Shown here: positions 5,460-13,088 of the stretch, piece by piece
How the letters are laid out: every line of letters begins with the position of its first letter
Numbering within the stretch: position 1 is the first letter of the stretch
From: an uncultured Bacilli bacterium
GTDB taxonomy: Bacteria; Bacillota_I; Bacilli_A; RFN20; CAG-826
Direction of reading: 5' to 3'
Length of the DNA: 14,981 bases
Assembly (NCBI GenBank): GCA_934133115.1
Contig: CAKPAV010000009.1
Coordinates: 1 to 14,981 of the forward strand
The notes under the pieces: generated by a model
Seen by the model: only the letters and a program-made list of their open reading frames with translations
Database searches by the model: none
Told to the model about the DNA's origin: nothing
Made by a program: the position numbers and the translations under genes

Positions 5460-6857
5460 ATGGAAAACAAAATCACATTAGAAGAATTAGAAAATCTTAT
5501 CGATAATAAAAAAGTAAAAGAAATTCGTGATTTATTCGAATCTACTGATATTATTGATATTGCTGAAGTTTGTGATGATATTGAAGATATTTCTAAATTA
5601 CTTTTTATTTTTAAAACTGTTAAAAGCGAATATACCGCTGAACTATTTACTTATCTTGATGAAAATCAACAACAAAACTTAATCAATTTATTTTCAGATA
5701 AACAATTACGTGAATTAATTAACAATTCATACACTGATGATATTGTTGACTTTCTTGAAGATATGCCTGCTAACTTGGTAAAACGTGTTTTAAGTGCTTC
5801 AGATAAAGATGCAAGAAATGACATTAATAAATTATTAAATTATAAAGAAGACACTGCTGGTTCAATTATGACCACTGAATACGTTGAACTTATTAATACG
5901 CTTGATGTAAAAGATGCTTTATCAAGAATAAAAAAGATTGGTAGAGATGCCGAAACAATTTCCACAACTTTCGTAATTGATAATAAACGTAATCTTGTTG
6001 GTGTTTTATATCTTGATGATTTAGTTTTAGCAGATGATGATGAAAAAATCGCTGATATTATGAATGAAGATTTCAAATCAGCGAATGTGTACCAAGACCA
6101 AGAAGATGTTGCTCAAATATTTAAAAGATACGACATTACCGTTTTACCTGTTTTAAATAATGAAAATCGTCTAGTTGGTGTTATTACAGTCGATGATATT
6201 ATCGATGTAATCGAAGAAGAAACAAACGAAGATATTGCTATTCAAGCTGGTATGCAACCACTAGAAGACGAATATTTAAAAACTGGTGTATTCTCAATGG
6301 CTAAAAAACGAGTAACTTGGTTGTTATTATTAATGATTTCTGCCACATTCACGAGTATCATTATTTCTAAATTTGAGCATGCTTTACAAGCGGTCGCTGT
6401 ATTATCTGCATTCATTCCAATGTTTATGGATACAGGTGGTAATTCCGGTGGACAAACTACTTCTCTTATTACGCGAGGCCTTGCTACTAGAGAAGTAACA
6501 ACTCATGATTATGGAAAAGTCATTTGGAAAGAATTTAGAGTTGCACTTGTTACCGCCACTTTAGTTTCCGTTTGTAACTTCTTGTGGATATTATTTGAAT
6601 TATCCATTGGATTAGTAAAAAATGATTCTCCAAGTGTGCCAAATTGGCAAGTTGCCGCATTAGTGGCTACCACATTATTTATTACAATTGTAATTGCTAA
6701 ACTATTAGGAGCGTCATTGCCAATGCTTGCTCAAAAAATAAAATTAGATCCAGCACTTATGTCTGGTCCAATCGTAACAACTATCGTAGATGCCACATCA
6801 CTTGTTGTATATTTCTTACTTTGCACTTGCATATTCTTTCCAGCGTTATTTAGTTAA
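5460..6857 (+). CDS. mgtE: Magnesium transporter MgtE
   Basis: MgtE is a dimeric, Mg-gated Mg2+ channel in the cytoplasmic membrane. The 465 residues show the full layout: an acidic helical N domain (about 1-130), two CBS repeats (about 131-255, with TTEYVELINT and the second ending VVGVIT-like GVITVDDIIDVIEEE), a connecting helix, and five membrane segments from about residue 285. The pore signature MDTGGNSGGQ starts at residue 323, and GPIVTTIVDA in the last segment carries Asp444, equivalent to the selectivity Asp of characterised MgtE. The start has GGAGGTG five bases upstream. The gene is divergent from pduL and ends at a strong hairpin. Regulation is likely by Mg2+ binding to the N and CBS domains rather than by a leader RNA. 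Confidence 0.96.
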   Translation: MENKITLEELENLIDNKKVKEIRDLFESTDIIDIAEVCDDIEDISKLLFIFKTVKSEYTAELFTYLDENQQQNLINLFSDKQLRELINNSYTDDIVDFLEDMPANLVKRVLSASDKDARNDINKLLNYKEDTAGSIMTTEYVELINTLDVKDALSRIKKIGRDAETISTTFVIDNKRNLVGVLYLDDLVLADDDEKIADIMNEDFKSANVYQDQEDVAQIFKRYDITVLPVLNNENRLVGVITVDDIIDVIEEETNEDIAIQAGMQPLEDEYLKTGVFSMAKKRVTWLLLLMISATFTSIIISKFEHALQAVAVLSAFIPMFMDTGGNSGGQTTSLITRGLATREVTTHDYGKVIWKEFRVALVTATLVSVCNFLWILFELSIGLVKNDSPSVPNWQVAALVATTLFITIVIAKLLGASLPMLAQKIKLDPALMSGPIVTTIVDATSLVVYFLLCTCIFFPALFS

Positions 6858-6861
6858 GAAA

Positions 6862-6910
6862 AGAGCCAAATTCATTTGAGAAAATTCTCATTTGAGTTGG
6901 CTCTTTTTTT
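6862..6910. terminator. Bidirectional terminator between mgtE and cls
   Basis: AGAGCCAA (6862-6869) and TTGGCTCT (6897-6904) form an 8-bp stem, with an inner hairpin TGAGA/TCTCA. Seven T residues follow on the plus strand (6904-6910) and TTTTCTT on the minus strand. It can therefore serve both convergent genes, more strongly mgtE. Confidence 0.88.
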
Positions 6911-6911
6911 G

Positions 6912-8411
6912 TTAACACAACGGTGAAATTAAATCAATTATTGATATTAAAATGCGTTTAATTATATTATCTTTTTTATCTTTCTTTGGCATCATATTTG
7001 ACTGACTACGTACGTTTAAAAAATCTTCTTTCAATGGCTTTAAAATGCTTGATTCATAAAATACTGTATTGTTTTCAAAGTGTAAATACAAACTACGATA
7101 ATCTAAATTAACTGAACCAATAGAACATATTTTATCATCCATTATTGCTGCTTTTGCATGAATAAATCCATCTTTATATACATATACTTTTACACCTTTA
7201 TTTACTAATTCTTCCGCATATTTTTTAGTTAATAAATATACTAATTTTTTATCTGGAATACCCGGAATAATAATTTGAACATCAATACCTCTTTGAGCTG
7301 TTTGAATAAATGCTTCTTTTAATGGATCATTCAAAATTAAATAAGGAGTATAGAAATAAGCGTATTTTTTTGCTTGAGATAATAAATCAATCATTAATTT
7401 ATTACTAATAGCTTCTTCGTTGCTTGGTGAATCATAATACGAAATAACATGTTCGTTTGTCTCATATTCTTGATAACTATCTTTAAATAAAGCATGCTCA
7501 TCAATCTTATCAGGAGAATAAGCATTCCAAAACAAAACAAACATATGTGTGTAAGATAAAGTGGCTTCTCCTTCTAATTTAAAACCAATATCCTTCCAAT
7601 ATCCAAAACGAACTTTGGTATTAATATATTCATCTGCAATGTTAATGCCCCCGCTATAAACAACGCGGTTATCGATAATCATCATTTTACGATGATCCCT
7701 ATTGTTAAGCGATAATTTAATAAATTTAATTGGGTTAAATGCAGCAATATGAATGCCATTCTTTTTTAAAAAATAGTTGTTATGTAAAGAAAATGTTGAA
7801 ATACTGCCTATATCATCATAAAGGATTCTAACATCTACGCCTTCTTTTGCTTTACGTTTTAATATATCTAAAATAGAATTCCAAAACTTTCCTTTTTCCA
7901 TAATAAAATATTCTAGATAAATAAAATGTTTAGCAGTTTCTAATTCTTTTAGCATGTCTTCATACATACTTTCGCCGCTAGGAAAATACTTAGCGTTTTT
8001 ATTCTTTACAATAGGCGCATTAGACAATGAACTAATCATATTCATTGTTTGTAAAGCTCGGCTATCATTAGAAAGTTGTTTACCATCTGGTTTATTAGAT
8101 AAATATTTATACTTATTTATTTTTTTCAATATTGGTTTAGAAGTACGCCTATTTCCGCTTGAAACATATAACCATGTTCCAAAGAATGGTAACAATGAAA
8201 CAACAATAATCCATAAAATTTTATAATTTGATTCTTCTCTTCTATTAATGATATATATAATAACTAAAATGGAAAAAGCATAACTAAATGAAATCAAGTA
8301 ATTGTAATATGTATTCCACCATCTAAATATTAATAGCCACCATAAAATTTGGAGTACCAAAGCAGGAAGTACAAGTAATAATCGTGATAAAAGTCTTAAT
8401 ATCTTTTTCAT
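6912..8411 (-). CDS. cls: Cardiolipin synthase (phospholipase D family)
   Basis: Cls joins two phosphatidylglycerol molecules to cardiolipin and glycerol at the membrane. The protein (499 residues, normal for bacterial Cls) begins with about three hydrophobic segments in the first 90 residues (for example LLLVLPALVLQILWWLLIF). Two HKD motifs follow. The first is HRKMMIID, with His240, Lys242 and Asp247, then GGIN. The second is HAKAAIMD, with His418, Lys420 and Asp425, then GSVNLDYRS. Both are complete, so activity is expected. The start at 8411 has AGGAGG eight bases upstream. It lies downstream of two flippase-like genes on the same strand, 72 bases from the nearer one, with a possible promoter in the gap. 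Confidence 0.93.
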   Translation of the reverse strand: MKKILRLLSRLLLVLPALVLQILWWLLIFRWWNTYYNYLISFSYAFSILVIIYIINRREESNYKILWIIVVSLLPFFGTWLYVSSGNRRTSKPILKKINKYKYLSNKPDGKQLSNDSRALQTMNMISSLSNAPIVKNKNAKYFPSGESMYEDMLKELETAKHFIYLEYFIMEKGKFWNSILDILKRKAKEGVDVRILYDDIGSISTFSLHNNYFLKKNGIHIAAFNPIKFIKLSLNNRDHRKMMIIDNRVVYSGGINIADEYINTKVRFGYWKDIGFKLEGEATLSYTHMFVLFWNAYSPDKIDEHALFKDSYQEYETNEHVISYYDSPSNEEAISNKLMIDLLSQAKKYAYFYTPYLILNDPLKEAFIQTAQRGIDVQIIIPGIPDKKLVYLLTKKYAEELVNKGVKVYVYKDGFIHAKAAIMDDKICSIGSVNLDYRSLYLHFENNTVFYESSILKPLKEDFLNVRSQSNMMPKKDKKDNIIKRILISIIDLISPLC

Positions 8412-8442
8412 TTTTTATGCCTCCTTATTTAGTAAATAAATT

Positions 8443-8470
8443 ATTATACACATCTAGTAAAAAATGTCTT
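8443..8470 (-). promoter_or_regulatory. Possible cls promoter
   Basis: A perfect TATAAT (8448-8443) lies 16 bases after AAGACA (8470-8465) on the minus strand. The -35 matches four of six positions. No terminator separates cls from the gene before it, so read-through is also possible. Confidence 0.5.
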
Positions 8471-8483
8471 AACTTGTGCCTAT

Positions 8484-9713
8484 TTACTTTAAATTCGATG
8501 TTTCATCTATGTGTTTTTTACGTTCATGGCGTGCTTTAATCATTCCGCCAATTACAAAACCCATACCAATTATAACAATTAAGAAATAGCAACAAAATCT
8601 CCAATAAGTCATCGCCCAATATTTAGTAGATGCCGCTATACCGGTAAATAATAAGGTAAATGCCAATTCCGCAGCACCTGAGTTACCTGGTGTTGGAATA
8701 AATGATATTGCGGAATATCCAATTACACAAGTACACATTAATGTAAACCAATCCGCGGTTGCTCCACATGCTCTGACTACAAAATAAGGAATCGAACATA
8801 AAGACATTTCATAAACAAATGATAAAATTGTTACTAATATAACAGTTCCCTTACTTCTTGCAAGCATAAATAAACTTTTACGATAATCATTAACTAATTT
8901 ATTAGCCTTTCGTGTCGCTGCACCCTTGTTTTTAACTAATTTAAATTTAAAGGAGATACGAACACATAATTTAATTATTTTTGCACGTAGTTTTGGCAAA
9001 AATGAAGCGATAAAGATAGCGGCTGGAAGGAAAATTGAGAAAGCCGCTCCAACATAAGACATAATTAATAAAGTTGTTCCAGTCGCAGTATTTGGTACTA
9101 CTCCGCCTTTTATAGCACTAAATATAAATGCTGTTATACAAAGAATTAAAAATGCCAATCTATTCATAAAAAATGAAGCAACTGGTAAATACATTGATTC
9201 GGCGCCTGGAACTCCGCCTTTAGTCAAATAATAAATTTGGAATGGTTGTCCGCCACCGCCAAGTGGAGTAATATTATCATAATATTTACCTAAAATTGCA
9301 GTTTTAAGTGATAAGTATGGTCGATGTTTACCTGTTGTTTTATTAATCATAATATAGAATTTTATAGCTTCAGCAAGAACAGCAACTAAGCCTAACACTA
9401 AAGCAATAATCCAATAACCTACATTTTCTTTTTGAAACCAAATATCTAATGTTGTTTGAAATGATGATCCTTGATCATTTCCATCTTTATTAAAAGTCGT
9501 AAATCCCAAAATTATTACTAAAATAACATTAATAAAAACAAAAATTAAACCATAAAGCGATTTTTTTGAATCTTTTTTAATTTTTTCTTTTTGTTCTGAT
9601 TCTTTTATTGTTTCATTAATAATTGTTTCATTGATAATGATTTCTTGTGTTTTTCGTATTTCTTCTTCTTGGATGGTTTTTTCAACCTTCTTATTTTCTT
9701 TTTTTGTGGCCAT
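8484..9713 (-). CDS. Flippase-like membrane protein, LPG-synthase TM family (copy 1)
   Basis: The protein (409 residues) belongs to the lysylphosphatidylglycerol synthase transmembrane family (PF03706, UPF0104, the membrane half of MprF). Members are thought to flip lipids or help make glycolipids. It has a charged, cytosolic N-terminal region of about 50 residues, including EEEIRKTQEIIINETI (16-31), then about seven hydrophobic segments. Family hallmarks are NITPLGGGGQPFQIYYL and, toward the C-terminus, SFIPTPGNSGAAEL. There is no MprF-type soluble aminoacyltransferase domain, so lysine transfer is not expected. The start at 9713 has AGGAGG ten bases upstream; an in-frame TTG before that site is ruled out. 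It is closely similar to the next gene upstream and arose with it by tandem duplication. Confidence 0.88.
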   Translation of the reverse strand: MATKKENKKVEKTIQEEEIRKTQEIIINETIINETIKESEQKEKIKKDSKKSLYGLIFVFINVILVIILGFTTFNKDGNDQGSSFQTTLDIWFQKENVGYWIIALVLGLVAVLAEAIKFYIMINKTTGKHRPYLSLKTAILGKYYDNITPLGGGGQPFQIYYLTKGGVPGAESMYLPVASFFMNRLAFLILCITAFIFSAIKGGVVPNTATGTTLLIMSYVGAAFSIFLPAAIFIASFLPKLRAKIIKLCVRISFKFKLVKNKGAATRKANKLVNDYRKSLFMLARSKGTVILVTILSFVYEMSLCSIPYFVVRACGATADWFTLMCTCVIGYSAISFIPTPGNSGAAELAFTLLFTGIAASTKYWAMTYWRFCCYFLIVIIGMGFVIGGMIKARHERKKHIDETSNLK

Positions 9714-9744
9714 GGTTAGTAATCCTCCTAGGCAAAGCAAGTCT

Positions 9745-9773
9745 ATTTTATGCTACTATAGTTAAGTTTGCAA
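9745..9773 (-). promoter_or_regulatory. Promoter of flippase-like copy 1
   Basis: TTGCAA (9773-9768) and TAAAAT (9750-9745) on the minus strand are 17 bases apart. It lies just after the terminator of copy 2 and gives copy 1 its own transcript. Confidence 0.62.
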
Positions 9774-9805
9774 TATTTTGTTATTTTTATTAAAAATAAA
9801 ACATG

Positions 9806-9834
9806 AAAAAAGCACTTATTGTTCAAATAAGTGC
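9806..9834 (-). terminator. Rho-independent terminator of flippase-like copy 2
   Basis: On the minus strand GCACTTATT and AATAAGTGC form a perfect 9-bp stem with a 5-base loop, followed by six T residues. It begins 25 bases after the stop codon of copy 2. Confidence 0.93.
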
Positions 9835-9858
9835 ATACGTTCGATATTCTTATTTTGC

Positions 9859-11103
9859 TTATTTAGACATGCTATTTGTTTCTTCTTTTAAAATTGTTTT
9901 ACGTTTATGATTTGCTTTAATCAAATCAGCAATTATAAACACAACGCAAATTAAAACTATCAAGAAATAGCAACAAAATCTCCAATATGTCATAGCCCAA
10001 TATTTTGAGACAAGAAGCGAACCATTTAAAGCAGTAAATAATATCATAAATGATAATTCCGCCGCACCCGAATTTCCAGGTGTTGGAATAAACGATATTG
10101 CGGAATAAACAATAACAGTCATGCATAAATAAATCAACCAATTTGCATCTTGAATCCCACATGCTCTTATAACAAAATACGGAATCGAGCATAATGCAAT
10201 TTGATATATTAATGACAGAATAGTTGTGGAAATAACTGTCCACGGGCTTTTTGCAAGCATAAATAGACTTTTTCGATAATCATTAACTAGTTTATTAGCT
10301 TTTCGCGTTGCTGCACCTTTGTTTTTAACTAATTTGAATTTGTATGAAAAACGCACACAAATTTTAATTATTTTAGCGCGTAATTTTGGTAAAAATGAAG
10401 CAATAAAGATAGCAACAGGAATAGAGATTGAAAACACAGCACCAATATAAGCCATAATTAGTAAAGTCTTACCTGCTGTACCTGCGTTACTAACTGGAGC
10501 ACCTTTCGTAACACTATTAACGATAAATGCCATAATACATAGTATTAAAAACGCTAATTGATTAAGAAAAAATGAGGCAACTGGTAAATACATTGATTCG
10601 GCGCCAGGAACTCCACCTTTAGTTAAATAATAAATTTGGAATGGTTGTCCGCCACTTCCTAATGGAGTAATATTATCATAATATTTACCCATTATCGCTG
10701 TTCTAAGTGACAAATAAGGCTTACTTTGCCCAGTTGTTTTATGAATCATAATATAAAATTTAATGGATTCAGCAAGTAAAGTAACTAACCCCAATAACAA
10801 AGCAATAATCCAATAAATTATATTTTCTTTTTTAAACCAAACAGCAAAAGTTTGTTCCAAAGTAACTTCTCCAGCATCACTATTATTAAAAGTTGTAAAC
10901 CCTAAAATAATTACTAAAACAATATTTAAAATGACAAACAAAAGACCAAACAAAGACTTTTTTGAACTTTTTTTAACATTATCTTGTTGCTCAGATTCTT
11001 TTATTGCTTGATTAACAATCGTTTCATTAATAATAATTTCTTGTGTTTTACGAATCTCTTCTTCTTGAGCAATATCAATTTCTTTTTTCTCTTTTTTAGC
11101 CAT
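9859..11103 (-). CDS. Flippase-like membrane protein, LPG-synthase TM family (copy 2)
   Basis: The protein (414 residues) is a paralogue of the neighbouring copy 1, alike from end to end. It shares the charged N-terminal block EEEIRKTQEIIINETI (14-29), the KYYDNITPLGSGGQPFQIYY motif (Ser where copy 1 has Gly), the GVPGAESMYLPVASFF segment and the SFIPTPGNSGAAEL motif. About seven hydrophobic segments are expected. Differences are concentrated in loops, for example the extra residues around VTKGAPVSNAGTAG. Both copies are intact, which argues for separate roles or dosage rather than decay. The start at 11103 has AGGAGG ten bases upstream in the same CTAGGAGGA context as copy 1. It lies 84 bases after glf and ends in its own terminator. 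The transported lipid is unknown; nearby Glf suggests a glycolipid. Confidence 0.88.
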   Translation of the reverse strand: MAKKEKKEIDIAQEEEIRKTQEIIINETIVNQAIKESEQQDNVKKSSKKSLFGLLFVILNIVLVIILGFTTFNNSDAGEVTLEQTFAVWFKKENIIYWIIALLLGLVTLLAESIKFYIMIHKTTGQSKPYLSLRTAIMGKYYDNITPLGSGGQPFQIYYLTKGGVPGAESMYLPVASFFLNQLAFLILCIMAFIVNSVTKGAPVSNAGTAGKTLLIMAYIGAVFSISIPVAIFIASFLPKLRAKIIKICVRFSYKFKLVKNKGAATRKANKLVNDYRKSLFMLAKSPWTVISTTILSLIYQIALCSIPYFVIRACGIQDANWLIYLCMTVIVYSAISFIPTPGNSGAAELSFMILFTALNGSLLVSKYWAMTYWRFCCYFLIVLICVVFIIADLIKANHKRKTILKEETNSMSK

Positions 11104-11129
11104 GATTAAATTTCCTCCTAGACATAGCA

Positions 11130-11160
11130 ATTTTATTGTAATGCCTACAACTTTGCACAA
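11130..11160 (-). promoter_or_regulatory. Weak promoter candidate of flippase-like copy 2
   Basis: TTGTGC (11160-11155) and TAAAAT (11135-11130) are 19 bases apart. The segment aligns by eye with the better promoter of copy 1 (AATATTG, then GCAAA, then ATAAAAT). This supports common origin more than activity; copy 2 could instead be read from glf. Confidence 0.3.
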
Positions 11161-11187
11161 TATTTCCTATGACTTTATAATATGTAC

Positions 11188-12297
11188 CTATTTTTTAAAA
11201 CATACGTTATTGGTAAAATTAAGTGCTTCTAATATAACATTGTGCATATCTAAATATTTATATTGTCCTAATCTTCCGCCAAAGTAAACATTAGTTTCCT
11301 TATTGGCTAATTGTAAATATTTTTGATATAATTCAGTGTTTTTTGCATCATTTACAGGATAATAAGGTTCATCGCCTAATTTCCATTTTTTAGAATATTC
11401 TTTAGAAATAATTGTTTTTGGAGTTTTAGCAAATTCAAAATGTTTATGTTCAATAATACGAGTAAATGGAACATCCTTACTTGTATAATTAACAACAGCA
11501 TTTCCTTGATAATTTTCCATATCTAATGTTTCTGTTTCAAAATAAACCGAACGATATTCTAATGGACCATAACAATAATCATAATAAGCATCAATTGGCC
11601 CAGTAAAAATAATTTTGTCTCCTAATGATAAATACTTTTCTTTTTCTTTTAAGAAATCAACATTTAGTAAGACATCACTGCCTTCAAGCATCTTTTCAAT
11701 TATTTTTGTATATCCACCTATTGGTATGCCTTGATAACGATCATTAAAATAATTGTTATCGTAAGTAAATCTTACTGGTAACCTTTTGATAATAAATGGT
11801 GGAAGTTCATCACAACTCTTTCCCCATTGTTTTTCGGTATACTCCTTAATTAGTTTTTCAAATATTGTTTTTCCGACTAAATTTTTAGCTTGTTCTTCTA
11901 AGTTTGTTGGATTTTCTACATATGATTCTTTAACTTCATTTTCAATAATGTGTTTTGCTTCTTCTGGCGTTTTAATATTAAACAATTTAGAAAATGTATT
12001 CATATTAAATGGTAAATTATATAATTCATCTTTATAAATAGCAATTGGCGAATTGATGTAATTATTAAATTCTGCAAATTGATTAACATAATCCCAAATC
12101 ATTTTATTAGAAGTATGGAAAATATGTGCACCATAAACATGAACATTAATACCTTCAACTTCTTTAGTATAAATATTTCCACCAATATGATTTCTTTTTT
12201 CTAACACCAAACATTTGTATCCTTTTTTTGTTAATTCATATGCTGTAGTTGCACCATATAAACCTGATCCCACAATTACATAGTCATACTTTTTCAT
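11188..12297 (-). CDS. glf: UDP-galactopyranose mutase
   Basis: Glf is an FAD enzyme that converts UDP-galactopyranose to UDP-galactofuranose, the donor for galactofuranose in glycolipids and surface polysaccharides. The 369 residues are the family's normal length. The N-terminal dinucleotide fold YDYVIVGSGLYGATTAYEL has the GxGxxG at 10-15, and LEKRNHIGGN follows. The substrate-site HVYGAHIFHT is present, the central RLPVRFTYDNNYFNDRYQG region fits, and the C-terminal YFGGRLGQYKYLDM motif is complete. The start at 12297 has AGGAGG nine bases upstream. It heads the minus-strand envelope block. The best -10 in the leader is TATGAT (12332-12327), but its -35 is poor; a 15-base direct repeat lies just beyond. 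Confidence 0.95.
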   Translation of the reverse strand: MKKYDYVIVGSGLYGATTAYELTKKGYKCLVLEKRNHIGGNIYTKEVEGINVHVYGAHIFHTSNKMIWDYVNQFAEFNNYINSPIAIYKDELYNLPFNMNTFSKLFNIKTPEEAKHIIENEVKESYVENPTNLEEQAKNLVGKTIFEKLIKEYTEKQWGKSCDELPPFIIKRLPVRFTYDNNYFNDRYQGIPIGGYTKIIEKMLEGSDVLLNVDFLKEKEKYLSLGDKIIFTGPIDAYYDYCYGPLEYRSVYFETETLDMENYQGNAVVNYTSKDVPFTRIIEHKHFEFAKTPKTIISKEYSKKWKLGDEPYYPVNDAKNTELYQKYLQLANKETNVYFGGRLGQYKYLDMHNVILEALNFTNNVCFKK

Positions 12298-12387
12298 TTT
12301 ATTAATCCTCCTCTAGTGACTACTTTATCATAACACACAATCATAAATATTACGATTTGAAAGTTTCTTTCTTTTCAATTCGCTATT

Positions 12388-12432
12388 TTTGATTATTTCA
12401 ACCATAAGTCATATATCTTTGATTATTTCAAC
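12388..12432. repeat. 15-bp direct repeat, 30-base period, between glf and ybaK
   Basis: TTTGATTATTTCAAC occurs identically at 12388-12402 and 12418-12432, exactly 30 bases apart, about three helical turns. It lies in the divergent intergenic region, upstream of the possible ybaK -35 and of the glf leader. It could be a pair of sites for a regulator. Confidence 0.65.
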
Positions 12433-12438
12433 TATTCT

Positions 12439-12467
12439 TTTACCATTTCTAACAAATGTAGTAGAAT
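12439..12467 (+). promoter_or_regulatory. Possible ybaK promoter
   Basis: TTTACC (12439-12444) and TAGAAT (12462-12467) are 17 bases apart. The -10 matches five of six positions and the -35 four of six. The start would fall at the beginning of the GTTGATA hairpin. Confidence 0.45.
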
Positions 12468-12470
12468 ATA

Positions 12471-12495
12471 GTTGATATTGGAAAGGAGTATCAAC
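12471..12495 (+). promoter_or_regulatory. Hairpin with Shine-Dalgarno-like loop before ybaK
   Basis: GTTGATA (12471-12477) and TATCAAC (12489-12495) form a perfect 7-bp stem around an 11-base loop, TTGGAAAGGAG, which carries an anti-16S-like sequence. The ybaK ATG is 26 bases after the GGAG, too far for a normal site. No ATG, GTG or TTG lies at the expected distance in any frame. Confidence 0.5.
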
Positions 12496-12514
12496 CAATA
12501 ATATAACAAACTAT

Positions 12515-12994
12515 ATGACTAAAAAAATCGAAAAAACAAATGCAATTAGAATTCTAGAACAAAAAAAGATAAACTTCAATATACATGAATACGATGCAAC
12601 TTCCGCGATTAGTGGTGAAGAAGTCGCTAAATTATTAAATGAAGATCCAACAAAAGTATTTAAAACACTAGTAACTATTGGTAAATCTAACAATCATTAT
12701 GTGTTTTTAGTTCCAGTAAATAGTGAACTTGATTTAAAAAAAGCCGCTAGTGCGGTAAATGAAAAAAACATTGAAATGATTAAAAGTAAAGATTTATTAT
12801 CATTAACTGGTTATATTCATGGCGGTTGTTCACCTGTCGGCATGAAAAAATTTTTTGTGACCACTATCGATATAAGTGCTAATGATAAAGACAAGATTAT
12901 TTTTAGTGGCGGAAAAATCGGTCTTCAAATAGAAACAACTTTATCTGAACTAAATAAAGTAATTAAATTTTCATTAAAAGATATAAAAAAATAA
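12515..12994 (+). CDS. ybaK: Cys-tRNA(Pro) deacylase, YbaK/EbsC family
   Basis: YbaK hydrolyses Cys-tRNA(Pro) made by mistake by prolyl-tRNA synthetase, a trans-editing activity in the cytosol. The 159 residues match a stand-alone family member: TNAIRILEQKKINFNIHEYD at the N-terminus, KVFKTLV with the conserved catalytic Lys50, and the signature GYIHGGCSPVGMKK from residue 99, then GGKIGLQIE near the end. The ATG at 12515 gives the expected N-terminus; no other start exists in the frame before the stop at 12473. Its ribosome site is odd: the nearest GGAG is 26 bases upstream in a hairpin loop, so initiation may depend on folding or be SD-independent. It is divergent from glf. Confidence 0.93.
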   Translation: MTKKIEKTNAIRILEQKKINFNIHEYDATSAISGEEVAKLLNEDPTKVFKTLVTIGKSNNHYVFLVPVNSELDLKKAASAVNEKNIEMIKSKDLLSLTGYIHGGCSPVGMKKFFVTTIDISANDKDKIIFSGGKIGLQIETTLSELNKVIKFSLKDIKK

Positions 12995-13033
12995 TTAGAT
13001 GGTAAATTAAATTTGCTATAATATTTACTTGAT

Positions 13034-13062
13034 TTGACAACAAATGCAATTTACAATATAAT
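13034..13062 (+). promoter_or_regulatory. Consensus promoter of the GT4 gene
   Basis: A perfect TTGACA (13034-13039) and a perfect TATAAT (13057-13062) are separated by 17 bases. This is the strongest promoter by sequence in the window, with a leader of about 20 bases. Confidence 0.92.
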
Positions 13063-13088
13063 TCACTTGACGATAAGGAGATTATACG

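Noticed and set aside
9926..10243. Minus-strand frame inside flippase-like copy 2
   Set aside because: It is a shifted frame of a well-supported membrane protein with Cys- and Tyr-rich composition and no start site.
13017..13022. Second TATAAT upstream of the GT4 gene
   Set aside because: No reasonable -35 lies 15 to 19 bases upstream, and a full consensus promoter follows 40 bases later.
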